Counted from the first letter of the stretch, positions 26,291-34,712 are shown. The stretch: DNA of 64,000 bases from an uncultured Oscillibacter sp. (GCA_949959305.1 CATLJA010000002.1:1-64000); one strand, 5' to 3'. Translations and numbers: made by a program. Notes: generated from the letters alone by a model not told the origin.

Positions 26291-27274
26291 ATGAAGGGGT
26301 TTCTGGTCCTGCTGGCGGCGCTGCTGACCCTGACCGGCTGCGGCGCATGGGACGACGGTGACGCGTCCGCCTTCGCTCCCGGGGAGGAGGAGCGGCTGAC
26401 AATCTACACCTCCCACAAGGCGGAGGTCTACGGCCCCATTGTCCGGGAGTTTGAGGAGCGCACCGGCATATGGGTCCAGGTGGAGACCGGCGGTACCGCC
26501 GAGCTGCTGGAGCGCATCGCCGGCGAGGGGGAGGACACGCCCTGCGACCTCCTCTTCGGCGGGGGCGTGGACAGCCTGTCCGCCTGCGCGGACCTCTTCG
26601 AGAGCTACGAGAGCCCCCGGGCCGCCGCCCTGGACCCGTCCTACCGCTGCGCCGGCGGCAGCTGGACCGCCTTCTCCGTCCTGCCGGTGGTGCTCATCTA
26701 CAACCCCGTGCTGGTGCGTATGAACCCTCCGGAGGGCTGGTCCAGCCTTCTGGACCCCGCCTGGCGGGGGCGGATCGCCTTCACCAGCCCTGCCGTCTCC
26801 GGCTCCAGCTACACCGCCCTGGCCACGCTTCTGCAGGCCCTGCCCAGCAGCGGGGACGTGCTCAGCGCCTTTTACGACAACCTCCAGGGCCGGGTGCTCC
26901 CCGACTCCGGGGCCGTGGTGGGCGCGGTGGCCGAGGGCGCCTGCGTCATCGGCGTGACCCTGGAGGAGACTGCCCGCAAGGCCGTCCAGGCCGGCAGCGA
27001 CATCGCCATTCTCTATCCAGGGGAGGGCACCAGCGCCCTCCCCGACGGCATGGCCGTGGTGGCCGGGTGCGCCCACCGGGAGAACGCCCGGCGGTTCATC
27101 GACTTCGCCCTGGGGGAGGACGTGCAGCGGTTTCTGGCCCGGGTCTGCCAGCGCCGCCCGGTCCTGGGGGACGCCCAGGAGGAGCTCCGCCTCATAGACT
27201 ACGATCTGGACTGGGCCGCCCGTGCGCGTGAGGATGTGCTCGCCTGGTGGCGGGAGATGGAGGCGGCGCAATGA
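26291..27274 (+). CDS. Solute-binding lipoprotein, probable sensor partner of the kinase
   Basis: The protein has 327 aa. A lipoprotein signal ends LTGC with Cys17 lipidated. The mature part resembles iron/phosphonate-type solute-binding proteins (LTIYTSHKAEVYGPIVREFEE, LLFGGGVDSL, AFTSPAVSGSSYTAL). No permease or ATPase genes follow. Instead the stop overlaps the start of a histidine kinase (ATGA), so it probably binds a ligand outside the cell and presents it to the kinase, as in PgtC-PgtB-PgtA type systems. Ligand unknown. The start is supported by AAAAGGAG. Confidence 0.85.
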   Translation: MKGFLVLLAALLTLTGCGAWDDGDASAFAPGEEERLTIYTSHKAEVYGPIVREFEERTGIWVQVETGGTAELLERIAGEGEDTPCDLLFGGGVDSLSACADLFESYESPRAAALDPSYRCAGGSWTAFSVLPVVLIYNPVLVRMNPPEGWSSLLDPAWRGRIAFTSPAVSGSSYTALATLLQALPSSGDVLSAFYDNLQGRVLPDSGAVVGAVAEGACVIGVTLEETARKAVQAGSDIAILYPGEGTSALPDGMAVVAGCAHRENARRFIDFALGEDVQRFLARVCQRRPVLGDAQEELRLIDYDLDWAARAREDVLAWWREMEAAQ

Positions 27275-28989
27275 TGGAGACCATTCGGGCCTGGGTGGGC
27301 CGGTCCTTCCGCAACCGGATCTTTGTGGCCATGCTGGCGGCCACCCTGCTGCCCCTGCTGGTATGCGGAGGGCTGATGCTGAACCTGCAGGTGACCCGCA
27401 GCCAGGAGAGCCTGGCCCAGGAGTCCCACGCCCAGCTGGCGGCCCTGGGCGGCGCCCTGGACGACTTCCGGGATGCCTGCCGGGATATCGCCCGCACGCT
27501 GTCGGACAGCACGGTGGTCCGCTCCGCTCTGCGCCGGGGCGGCGAGGACTCCCGGACCCTCTACCAGGTGCTCTTTCGCACCGCCGAGTCCCTGCGGCCC
27601 TATGCCCGCTTTGACATCTATGACCGGCAGGGCGTGTGCCGCTACACCACCGCCAGCACCCCGCCGTTGGGGGAGCGGGACCCGGGCTGGGGCATCCTGT
27701 GGGACGCCGGTCAGGAGGAGGGTCTGGCCCTCCGGGCTGGAGAGGACGGCGGGCTCGTCGCCGCCCAGGCGGTGCGCAGCCGCGGCGGCGATATTTTGGG
27801 ATATGTGACCGCCCAGGTGGAGCAGGAGGGCTTTGACCGGATGTTCAACGGCCTGTACAGTGCGGCCGGCGAGGTGCTGCTGCTGGACGGACGGTGGCGG
27901 ACGGTCTACTGCTCCCAGCCCTCCCAGGGGCGCTCCACAGTGGAGTGCCTGCGGGAGCAGCTTCTCGCGGGGAGCCCTCTGACCGGCGTGACCGGGGAGT
28001 ACGCCTTCTTCGCAGCCCAGCGGCCGGACACAGGCTTTGTCCTCATTCTCCAGCGTCCCCGGCCCTTCACCGCCCTGGTGCTGCGCAGCTTCTACCTGGT
28101 GGGGGCCATAGTGGGGGCAGTGTGCCTTCTTCTGTGCATGTGGTGCGCCTGGGTGCTCAGCCGCGCCCTCTCCCGGCCGGTCCACCAGCTGGACGAGGCC
28201 ATGGGCGAGGTGGAGCGGGGCCGTCTGGACGTGCGCCTGGAGACGGACCGGGCCGACGAGCTGGGCCGCCTGTCCAGCCGCTTCAACCGGATGGCGGCGG
28301 AGTACCGGCTGAACCTGGACCGGTCCGTCCAGCGGGAGCGGGAGCTGAACCGGGCCCGTCTGGGGATGCTCCAGGCCCAGCTGAACCCCCACTTTCTCTA
28401 CAACACCCTGGACGCCATGAAGTGGCTGGGGGTGGCCCATCAGGCCCCGGAGGTGGCCGCCCTGGCCACGGATCTGGCGGACATCCTCCGCTTCAGCATC
28501 TCCGGGGAGGAGCTGGTCACGCTGGAGCGGGAGCTGGAGCTCCTTGACCGCTATCTCGACATCCAGCTCATCCGCTTTGAGGACCGCTTCACCTGCGAGA
28601 TCGACGTGGCGGACCGGCTTCAGAGCTGTCTGGTGCCCAAGCTGGCCCTCCAGCCCCTGGTGGAGAACGCCATCATCCACGGCGTGGCGGACCGGGACGA
28701 TGGCTACATCAAGGTGCAGGCGGTCCAGGAGGGGGACGATCTGGTGCTCCGGGTCTCCGACAACGGCTGCGGCATGACTCCGGAGGTGCTGGAGCGGCTC
28801 AACAGCGGGGATAAGAGAATACCTGGCGGACATCTTGGCTTGTATAATACGGATAGTATCATTCGTCTGCGGTTTGGGGCGGCCTATGGGCTCACGGCCC
28901 GGTCTGTCCCCGGGGAGGGCAGCTGCGTAAGTCTGCGCATGCCCATACAGAGAGAGGAGGCTGGCGATGCTGAAGGTGCTGATCGTTGA
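27271..28989 (+). CDS. Sensor histidine kinase with HAMP domain
   Basis: The protein has 572 aa. A first membrane segment (FVAMLAATLLPLLVCGGLML) is followed by an extracellular region of about 230 residues, a second membrane segment (LVGAIVGAVCLLLCMWCAWVL), a HAMP linker (SRPVHQLDEAMGEVERG), the kinase motif QLNPHFLYNTLDAMKW with its phospho-His, and an ATPase domain (LVENAIIHG, VSDNGCGM). The start overlaps the lipoprotein stop and the end overlaps the regulator start by 23 bases, so the three proteins are made together. Confidence 0.9.
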   Translation: MMETIRAWVGRSFRNRIFVAMLAATLLPLLVCGGLMLNLQVTRSQESLAQESHAQLAALGGALDDFRDACRDIARTLSDSTVVRSALRRGGEDSRTLYQVLFRTAESLRPYARFDIYDRQGVCRYTTASTPPLGERDPGWGILWDAGQEEGLALRAGEDGGLVAAQAVRSRGGDILGYVTAQVEQEGFDRMFNGLYSAAGEVLLLDGRWRTVYCSQPSQGRSTVECLREQLLAGSPLTGVTGEYAFFAAQRPDTGFVLILQRPRPFTALVLRSFYLVGAIVGAVCLLLCMWCAWVLSRALSRPVHQLDEAMGEVERGRLDVRLETDRADELGRLSSRFNRMAAEYRLNLDRSVQRERELNRARLGMLQAQLNPHFLYNTLDAMKWLGVAHQAPEVAALATDLADILRFSISGEELVTLERELELLDRYLDIQLIRFEDRFTCEIDVADRLQSCLVPKLALQPLVENAIIHGVADRDDGYIKVQAVQEGDDLVLRVSDNGCGMTPEVLERLNSGDKRIPGGHLGLYNTDSIIRLRFGAAYGLTARSVPGEGSCVSLRMPIQREEAGDAEGADR

Positions 28990-29713
28990 CGACGAGGCGG
29001 TGGTCCGCCGGGGGATCATGCTGGGCATGGACTGGGCGGCTATGGGCTGCGTGGTGGTGGGCGAGGCCTCCAACGGGGAGGAGGGGATCGCCGCCGTGGA
29101 GCGGTACAGCCCCAATCTGATTATCACGGACGTGCGGATGCCCCGGATGGACGGGATTGAGATGCTGGGCCGGCTGCGGGAGATGGGGTGCAGGGCCCAT
29201 GTGATTCTCCTCACCGCCCACAGCGACTTCTCCTACGCCCGCTCGGCCCTCCAGCTGGGGGCGGACGACTACCTGCTCAAGCCCTTCCGGGACCAGGAGC
29301 TGGTCAGCGCCATCGACAAGGTGCGGCGGAAGGAGCAGGAGCTGACGGATCTGACCGTGCAGGACGCTCTGCCTCTGGCCAAGGGGGATAAGAGCAAGTA
29401 CGTCCTCCAGGCCCTGGGCTACATCGCGGAGCACTACGGGGACCAGGACATCTCCATCACCACCATTGCCCAGCACCTGGGGGTGAGCGAGGGACACCTG
29501 AGCCACGTGTTCAAGAAGGAGACCAGCTATACCATCATCAGCTACCTGACCCAGTACCGGGTCCACACGGCCATGAAGCTTTTGCAGGACTGCCGGTACA
29601 AGGTCTACGAGGTGGCGGAGATGGTGGGGTACCGGGACGTGGCCTACTTCGGCAGCACCTTCAAAAAGCAGGTGGGCATGTCCCCCTCGGAGTACCAGGA
29701 CCGGTGCCGGTGA
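28967..29713 (+). CDS. Response regulator with AraC DNA-binding domain
   Basis: The protein has 248 aa. The receiver domain (LIVDDEA, IITDVRMPRMDG, lysine in YLLKPF) is at residues 1-120 and an AraC-type double helix-turn-helix at about 145-245 (ITTIAQHLGVSEGHLSHVFKKET, VAEMVGYRDVAYFGSTFKKQVG). It is shorter than YesN because it lacks the long middle region. GAGAGGAGG inside the kinase gene drives its start. Targets are not evident; the operon holds no transport genes of its own. Confidence 0.9.
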   Translation: MLKVLIVDDEAVVRRGIMLGMDWAAMGCVVVGEASNGEEGIAAVERYSPNLIITDVRMPRMDGIEMLGRLREMGCRAHVILLTAHSDFSYARSALQLGADDYLLKPFRDQELVSAIDKVRRKEQELTDLTVQDALPLAKGDKSKYVLQALGYIAEHYGDQDISITTIAQHLGVSEGHLSHVFKKETSYTIISYLTQYRVHTAMKLLQDCRYKVYEVAEMVGYRDVAYFGSTFKKQVGMSPSEYQDRCR

Positions 29714-29748
29714 TTTTTGAAAAATTTGAAGAAAATTCGGGTTTTCTC

Positions 29749-29779
29749 TTGACTTTCCCCCTGGTGGAAGGGGTATGGT
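29749..29779 (+). promoter_or_regulatory. MerR-type promoter/operator 1
   Basis: TTGACT and TATGGT are separated by 19 bases, the overlong spacer typical of MerR-activated promoters. The spacer TTCCCCCTGGTGGAAGGGG carries an imperfect dyad. It matches 30582-30612 closely, so the MerR protein encoded nearby is the likely regulator. Confidence 0.8.
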
Positions 29780-29823
29780 GGACCCATCAAGGGCCCCCTG
29801 CGGGCCGGAAAGAAGGGAATCCT

Positions 29824-30585
29824 ATGATAAGTACAGGCGCGGCCGCCCTCATGATCCTGATGGCGGTTCTCACCGTTGTGGGCCCGATGGCGGGTATGCT
29901 GTTTCTCCGCCGGCGGGGCGGGCGGTGGCGGGACTTTTGGGTGGGCGGGGCGGCGTTCTTCCTCTTCGCCATGGTGCTGGAGCAGATCCTCCACACGCTG
30001 GTCCTCCGCTCCCCCCTGGGTCAGATCCTACAGGGCAATATCTGGCTCTACGGCCTCTACGGAGGGCTGGCGGCGGGGATCTTCGAGGAGACCGGCCGGT
30101 TTCTGGCCTTCAAGCTGGTTCTGAGGAAGCGGCGGGAGCGGATCACGGCCCTCAGCTACGGCGTCGGCCACGGCGGAATGGAGGCCTTTCTCCTGCTGGC
30201 TGTGACCTACCTCAACAACCTCTACCTGTTCTCCGTCCTCTCCAACGGCGGGACCCTGGCCCCGGAGCTGACGGCGGCCCTGGAGAATCTGGCGGCGATG
30301 CCCGCCGCCATGTACCTCTGGGCGGGCGTGGAGCGGGTCATCGCCATCACCCTCCACATGGCCCTGTCGGTGCTGGTGTTCACCGCTGTGACCCGGCCCG
30401 GAAAGCGCTGGCTGTTCCCGGCGGCCATCGGGCTCCACGCAGCCGCGGACTTTTCCACCCTCGTGTCCGCCGCCTATCTTCCGGTGGCGGCGGTGGAGCT
30501 GCTGGCGGCGGCATGGGCCCTGGCTCTGGTGTGGCTGGCAGTGGGATTGTATAAAAAACTCCCCCAAACCCCAGAAAGCCCTTGA
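29824..30585 (+). CDS. YhfC-family intramembrane metalloprotease-like protein
   Basis: The protein has 253 aa and about seven hydrophobic segments. The motif GIFEETGRF (EExxxR type) and the later YGVGHGGMEA provide the Glu and His residues expected of YhfC/CPBP-like intramembrane proteases. The family's substrates are unknown; links to envelope stress or bacteriocin defence are suggested for relatives. The chosen ATG follows a GAAGGGA site after the MerR-type promoter; the ORF track runs through the promoter. The gene's 3' end overlaps the -35 region of the next promoter. Confidence 0.8.
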   Translation: MISTGAAALMILMAVLTVVGPMAGMLFLRRRGGRWRDFWVGGAAFFLFAMVLEQILHTLVLRSPLGQILQGNIWLYGLYGGLAAGIFEETGRFLAFKLVLRKRRERITALSYGVGHGGMEAFLLLAVTYLNNLYLFSVLSNGGTLAPELTAALENLAAMPAAMYLWAGVERVIAITLHMALSVLVFTAVTRPGKRWLFPAAIGLHAAADFSTLVSAAYLPVAAVELLAAAWALALVWLAVGLYKKLPQTPESP

Positions 30586-30612
30586 CCTTCCCCCTGCTGG
30601 AGGGTATATAAT
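30582..30612 (+). promoter_or_regulatory. MerR-type promoter/operator 2
   Basis: TTGACC and TATAAT are 19 bases apart with the spacer TTCCCCCTGCTGGAGGGTA, including an ACCTTCC-N7-GGAGGGT dyad. It lies just upstream of the merR-like gene, implying autoregulation, and is nearly identical to operator 1. Confidence 0.8.
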
Positions 30613-30635
30613 GGGCCAAAAGCGAGGTGGTCCCT

Positions 30636-31283
30636 GTGAAGATCAATGAGGTGGAGGCCCTGGTGGGCATCACAAAAAAGAATATCCGCTTCTACGAGGA
30701 GAAGGGCCTGCTCTCCCCCAGCCGCAACAGCGAAAACGGCTACCGGGACTACGGCCAGGAGGAGGTGGACGTCCTCCGGCGCATCAAGCTGCTGCGAAAG
30801 CTGGGCGTGCCCATTGAGGAGATCCGCCGGATGCAGGAGGGGACCCAGACCGTGGGGGACGGCATGCGCCGCCACCTGGTCACCCTGGAGCGGGAGCGGC
30901 AGAACATCGACGAGGCGGTGCGCCTGTGCGGCCTGCTCAAGGAGCGGGAGGTGCCCCTGGGGGAGCTGGACGCGGAGAGCGTGCTGGAGGAGATGGCGGA
31001 GCTGGAGCGGGCCGGAGCCACCTTCCAGAACAAGCAGCGCCAGGACGTGCGCATCCGCTATGTGGCCCCGGTGGCGGCGGCGCTGGTGATGGTGGCGCTG
31101 ATGTCGGGTGTGGCGGCGGTGATGCTCTGGGCCTTCTGGGCCGCGCCGACTGGCGCGCCCCTGGCGGTGGTGCTGGCGCTGGAGGCGGTCCCCCTGCTGA
31201 TCATCTGCGGGGTGCTCTACGCCCTGTTCCAGCGGATCCGGGAGATCGGCAGGGGCGAGTCCGACGACGCCAAGCAGTACTAG
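30636..31283 (+). CDS. MerR-family regulator fused to a membrane domain
   Basis: The protein has 215 aa. The N-terminal winged helix domain (INEVEALVGITKKNIRFYEEKGLL, NGYRDYGQEEVDVLRRI) is a clear MerR DNA-binding fold, followed by a helical dimerisation region. Unusually, residues of about 145-200 form two membrane segments (VAPVAAALVMVALMSGVAAVMLW and LEAVPLLIICGVLYALF), and the protein ends REIGRGESDDAKQY. A membrane-bound MerR would sense envelope or membrane conditions. The GTG start at 30636 was chosen because GAGGTGG lies six bases before it and because family members start here. It heads a run of tightly packed genes. Confidence 0.85.
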   Translation: MKINEVEALVGITKKNIRFYEEKGLLSPSRNSENGYRDYGQEEVDVLRRIKLLRKLGVPIEEIRRMQEGTQTVGDGMRRHLVTLERERQNIDEAVRLCGLLKEREVPLGELDAESVLEEMAELERAGATFQNKQRQDVRIRYVAPVAAALVMVALMSGVAAVMLWAFWAAPTGAPLAVVLALEAVPLLIICGVLYALFQRIREIGRGESDDAKQY

Positions 31284-31290
31284 ATGTTTA

Positions 31291-31313
31291 CCAGGGCGGA
31301 ATAGCCGCCCTGG
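31291..31313 (+). terminator. Small hairpin after the MerR gene
   Basis: CCAGGGCGG and CCGCCCTGG form a 9-bp stem with a 5-base loop and no T run. It is more likely an attenuator or mRNA stabiliser than a full stop, since the next genes lack an obvious promoter. Confidence 0.45.
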
Positions 31314-31385
31314 CCAGTCCGCCGGGGGCGCCGGCGGGCAGAGCGGCGGAAAAACGCCCTGTTTGCTGTAAAGGAGCTGAGATTG

Positions 31386-31598
31386 ATGAACAAGAGGAGC
31401 AAAAAGAAGATCGCCCCCATTGTGGCGGCGGCTCTGGTAGTGGTGTACCTGCTGCCCATCACAGGCGGGCTGGCGGCGGCTGCGGGGCTGCTGGGGGCCA
31501 CTGTGGGCGGCGCGGTGATCGTGGGCGTGCTGTACGCCATGGGCCAGCGCCTGCGGGAGATCGACAGCGGGGAGGAAGAGGATGCCAAAAAATACTGA
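31386..31598 (+). CDS. Small membrane protein with MerR-associated C-terminal tail
   Basis: The protein has 70 aa. A lysine-rich start (NKRSKKK) leads into two membrane segments, and the end is RLREIDSGEEEDAKKY. That tail closely matches those of the MerR fusion before it and the protein after it. Function unknown; probably a partner in the same envelope response. AAAGGAG precedes the ATG; a TTG three bases earlier is an alternative start. Confidence 0.75.
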   Translation: MNKRSKKKIAPIVAAALVVVYLLPITGGLAAAAGLLGATVGGAVIVGVLYAMGQRLREIDSGEEEDAKKY

Positions 31599-31845
31599 AA
31601 ACGCACAGGCCCAGCGGCGCAGGGAGGCCATCTGGAGCGCGGCTGTCTCCACGGCCATGCGGCTGCTGATGGCCGCGGTGCTGCTGTGGCTGCGGTGGGG
31701 CAGGGACGGGGGGAGCTTCCTCTCAAAGCTGCTGGTGATTGTTCTGGTTCTGGAACTGGGGAGCATTGTCCCCATCTGGATAAATCTGAAAAAAAGGCTA
31801 GAGGAAATACAAGGAGGAGAAGAAGATGCTGCTGCTCAATATTGA
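31582..31845 (+). CDS. Second small membrane protein with the same tail
   Basis: The protein has 87 aa. A charged N-terminus is followed by two hydrophobic segments (AVSTAMRLLMAAVLLWLRW and LLVIVLVLELGSIVPIWI), ending RLEEIQGGEEDAAAQY. It overlaps the previous gene by 17 bases and the next by 20, with GGGAGGAAGAGG as its ribosome site inside the previous gene. Function unknown; the shared tail ties it to its two neighbours. Confidence 0.75.
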   Translation: MPKNTENAQAQRRREAIWSAAVSTAMRLLMAAVLLWLRWGRDGGSFLSKLLVIVLVLELGSIVPIWINLKKRLEEIQGGEEDAAAQY

Positions 31846-32137
31846 CCACGTGCCCGGGAGGGAGATCGAGGCCCTGGGGATCGTAAAGGGGACCATCGTG
31901 CAGTCGAAGAACTTCGGCAAGGACTTCATGGCCGGGATGAAAACCCTGGTGGGCGGTGAGATTACCGGCTACACGGAGATGCTGGTGGAGGCCCGCCAGC
32001 TGGCCACCAAGCGCATGGTGGACGAGGCGGAGGCCCTGGGAGCGGACGCCATTGTGAACATCCGCTTCGGCTCGTCCTCTGTGATGCAGGGGGCGGCGGA
32101 GGTCATCGCCTACGGCACCGCGGTTCGCCTGCGGTGA
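31826..32137 (+). CDS. YbjQ/UPF0145-family protein
   Basis: The protein has 103 aa, the usual family length. It has the family pattern GIVKGTIVQSKNFGKDF, the long helix EARQLATKRMVDEAEALGADAIVNIRF and a final AYGTAVRL strand. Members form pentamers and were once called heavy-metal binding; the true role is unknown. AAGGAGGAG within the previous gene precedes its start, so translation is coupled. Confidence 0.85.
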   Translation: MLLLNIDHVPGREIEALGIVKGTIVQSKNFGKDFMAGMKTLVGGEITGYTEMLVEARQLATKRMVDEAEALGADAIVNIRFGSSSVMQGAAEVIAYGTAVRLR

Positions 32138-32150
32138 AAGGATCCGCCCT

Positions 32151-32762
32151 ATGACCATTCAGGAGAAGATGCACAGCGGGGCGCTGTACCTGCCTATGGA
32201 CGAGGCCCTGTTTCAGGAGCAGCTGGACTGGCTGGACCGGCTCTGGGACTTCAACGCCACCCGGCCCTCCCAGCTGGCGGAGCGGGAGACTCTGCTCCGG
32301 GAGCTGTTCGCGGAGATCGGGGAGGGGTGCTACATCGAGCCGCCCCTCCACGCCAACTGGGGCGGACGCCACGTCCACTTCGGGCGGAACATCTACGCCA
32401 ACTTCAATCTGGCCCTGGTGGACGACACCCACATCTACGTGGGGGACAATACCATGTTCGGCCCCAACGTGGTAGTGGCTACGGCTGGTCACCCCCTTCT
32501 GCCGGAGCTGCGGGAGCAGGGCTATCAGTACAACGCGCCGGTCCATATCGGCAGGAACTGCTGGATCGGCGCGGGGGCCATCCTCCTGCCCGGGGTCACG
32601 GTGGGGGACAACGCGGTCATTGGCGCGGGGAGCATTGTCACCAAGGACGTTCCCGCCAGCGTGCTGGCCGTGGGGAACCCCTGCCGGGTGCTGCGGGAGA
32701 TCGGGGAGCATGACCGGGCCTACTACTTCAAGGACCGGAGGATCGACGGCAGCGCCCTATAA
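32151..32762 (+). CDS. Sugar O-acetyltransferase (maltose/galactoside type)
   Basis: The protein has 203 aa. It has an N-terminal sugar-binding helical cap (MHSGALYLPMDEALF), then left-handed hexapeptide repeats (GRNIYANFNLALVDD, IGRNCWIGAGAILLPGVTVGDNAVIGAGSIV). The catalytic His is in ATAGHPLLPE. It should transfer acetyl from acetyl-CoA to a 6-hydroxyl of a sugar, probably for detoxification. It sits 13 bases after the YbjQ gene and closes the MerR-controlled set with a strong terminator. Confidence 0.88.
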   Translation: MTIQEKMHSGALYLPMDEALFQEQLDWLDRLWDFNATRPSQLAERETLLRELFAEIGEGCYIEPPLHANWGGRHVHFGRNIYANFNLALVDDTHIYVGDNTMFGPNVVVATAGHPLLPELREQGYQYNAPVHIGRNCWIGAGAILLPGVTVGDNAVIGAGSIVTKDVPASVLAVGNPCRVLREIGEHDRAYYFKDRRIDGSAL

Positions 32763-32795
32763 AAGAAGCGCTGTGACCTCTCACAGCCTGAAAGA

Positions 32796-32840
32796 AACCC
32801 CGTACAGCCGGCAGTCTGCCGGCTGTACGGGGTTTTGCGT
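32796..32840 (+). terminator. Intrinsic terminator of the MerR-controlled operon
   Basis: A perfect 18-bp stem (AACCCCGTACAGCCGGCA and complement, 3-base loop) is followed by TTGCGT; the last bases of the stem with the flanking bases read GGGGTTTTG. It serves the plus-strand operon and faces the convergent VanW gene. Confidence 0.85.
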
Positions 32841-32902
32841 CTTTGCTTGTTGTTTTCTCCGGGCACAGGGAAAGCCCATGAGCCCGGCCCGGGAACGGCC
32901 GC

Positions 32903-34669
32903 TCAGTGCAGCAGCCACCCGGGAATATCCGTGTCCGGCTCCGGCGCGGGCTGCGGAGGATCCTCCTGGGCCGGCGGAGGCGCGGGCTCGCCGCCGGCGT
33001 CCGGCATGGGGGGCGGCACGGGTATGCCCGCGTCCCCCACGGTGGGCTGGCTGAAGTCCGGCATCTCCGGCGTTACCGGCCGGCCGGCGGTGCCGGAGAG
33101 GATGATCTGGTTGCGGCTTTTATAGTTGCTCTTGGCCTCCACATTGCTGGAAAGGAGCGTGCCGTCGCCCTTGTAGACGTTGCGGTAGGAGACCACCTCA
33201 TAGCCGGTGTAGCCGTTCTGCTTCTGCCGCTGCTCCCCCCAGGGCAGCTCCTCCGTCTCCACGTACTCGGTCTCGTACTTGGTGGTGCCCAGCAGATCAT
33301 AGGTCATCTTCACGTAGGTGTCGTCGGTCTTGGTGCCTACGATGGTGACGGTGAGCTTGCTGTTGGCGTAGCCCACGTCGATCCGGATGGGGTAGCCGGT
33401 GTTGTTCTTGAAGCGGAACTCCGGCCCGCCCCAGCTGACGGTGGCGTCCATGCCCAGGGTGATGTAGCCGGGGTAGAAGCGGTGGTTGTAGCGCTCCACG
33501 ATCTCCAGATTGGCCAGCAGGGTGGCCAGGTAGATGGTGCTGGAGACCTGGCAGATGCCGCCGCCTACGGTGTTGACGGTCTCGCCGTTGACGTAGGTGG
33601 CCGCCTCGCCGTAGCCCCGCTCCACAGTCCGCTTGCCCACCACCTGATTGTAGTCGAACACATCCCCGTCGTTGAGCACCAGCCCGTTCACCGCCGCGCC
33701 GGCCAGCTTCACGTTGCCCTTGCGGGCGCCGGTGCCGCTGACGTTGGTGGTGGTGGTGCTCAGCACGTCCCGGAACAGCACCGCCTCCAGCTCCTGGGCG
33801 GTCATCTTCGGGTAGACCACCTCGGCGGGCAGCTGCACCGTCTCCCCGGGCACGGCGGCCTCCAGGGCAAAGGCGGCGGCCTCCGGGTCCAGCCGGACCC
33901 CCACCTCGCCGTCCACCACCTTGCCGGTCTCCACATCGTACCGGGCGGCGCTGGGCTCCGCGTTCAGCTCCTGGGCCAGGGCCTGGAGGTCCAGATCCAG
34001 GGCCGGCAGCTCCTCCCACGGAGCCTCCACCTCGCCGGGATCCCCCTCCAGGTACTCCAGCTCCTCCACCAAGCCCTCCTGGTCCAGCCGCTGGCCCGCG
34101 GCGGGCTTGGTGGCGTACAGGCCGTCCCGGCTGAGCTGGTAGCTGCCGTCGATGCTCTGACGGTCAAAGCCGGCCGCCAGCTCCTGGGCAGTGCGGCGCA
34201 GGATCGCCGGGTCAAAGGCGCTGACCTCCGCCTCCACCTTGGTGGACCCGCCCAGACGGCCCTTGAGCATGGTCCAGCCGTTTTTGAGCCAGCCCAGCGC
34301 GCCCTCCTCCCGGCCAATGTGCCAGGCGGCGTCCGTCAGCTCCTCTGTATCAACCTGGGCGCCCAGCTCCTTCTGGGTGTATGTACCGAGCTCCAGCCCG
34401 TTGGCGGTGACGGTCACCTCTCCGCTCAGCAGGGCGTCCGGGCTCACCCGCTCCGCCAGCTCCTCCCGGCTCAGCCCCTCCAGGGACTCCTCCCCCAGCT
34501 GTACGCCCGGGAAGACCTGCTGGTAGCTGCCGGCGTAGGCGCACAGTCCGGCCGCGGCGGCGATGAGCAGGCCTGCCGCCGCCGCGGCGGCGATCCAGCC
34601 GGCCTTGCCGCCCCTATTCTTGTTGGTCTGCTCCAGCAGCTCCTGCTGTGAGACCCGTTTTCCATCCAT
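32903..34669 (-). CDS. VanW-family secreted or membrane-anchored protein
   Basis: The protein has 588 aa. A cytoplasmic N-terminus is followed by one membrane segment (AGWIAAAAAAGLLIAAAAGLCAYA), so most of the protein lies outside. A peptidoglycan-binding-like region (about 50-280) precedes the VanW domain (about 290-430), with RKGNVKLAGAAVNGLVL, GGGICQVSSTIYLATL and NNTGYPIRID. The end is a proline-rich tail. VanW proteins occur beside vancomycin-type resistance and cell-wall genes, but their function is not established. GAAGGAGG precedes the start at MDGKRV; the ORF track adds 35 unsupported residues. Confidence 0.85.
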   Translation of the reverse strand: MDGKRVSQQELLEQTNKNRGGKAGWIAAAAAAGLLIAAAAGLCAYAGSYQQVFPGVQLGEESLEGLSREELAERVSPDALLSGEVTVTANGLELGTYTQKELGAQVDTEELTDAAWHIGREEGALGWLKNGWTMLKGRLGGSTKVEAEVSAFDPAILRRTAQELAAGFDRQSIDGSYQLSRDGLYATKPAAGQRLDQEGLVEELEYLEGDPGEVEAPWEELPALDLDLQALAQELNAEPSAARYDVETGKVVDGEVGVRLDPEAAAFALEAAVPGETVQLPAEVVYPKMTAQELEAVLFRDVLSTTTTNVSGTGARKGNVKLAGAAVNGLVLNDGDVFDYNQVVGKRTVERGYGEAATYVNGETVNTVGGGICQVSSTIYLATLLANLEIVERYNHRFYPGYITLGMDATVSWGGPEFRFKNNTGYPIRIDVGYANSKLTVTIVGTKTDDTYVKMTYDLLGTTKYETEYVETEELPWGEQRQKQNGYTGYEVVSYRNVYKGDGTLLSSNVEAKSNYKSRNQIILSGTAGRPVTPEMPDFSQPTVGDAGIPVPPPMPDAGGEPAPPPAQEDPPQPAPEPDTDIPGWLLH

Positions 34670-34712
34670 GCCAACCTCCTTCTTCCCCCAGAAGAGAGGG
34701 GGAAGCGTTCCT

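Noticed and set aside
26291-27274. Iron ABC importer operon
   Set aside because: No permease or ATPase follows the binding protein; the overlapping gene is a histidine kinase.
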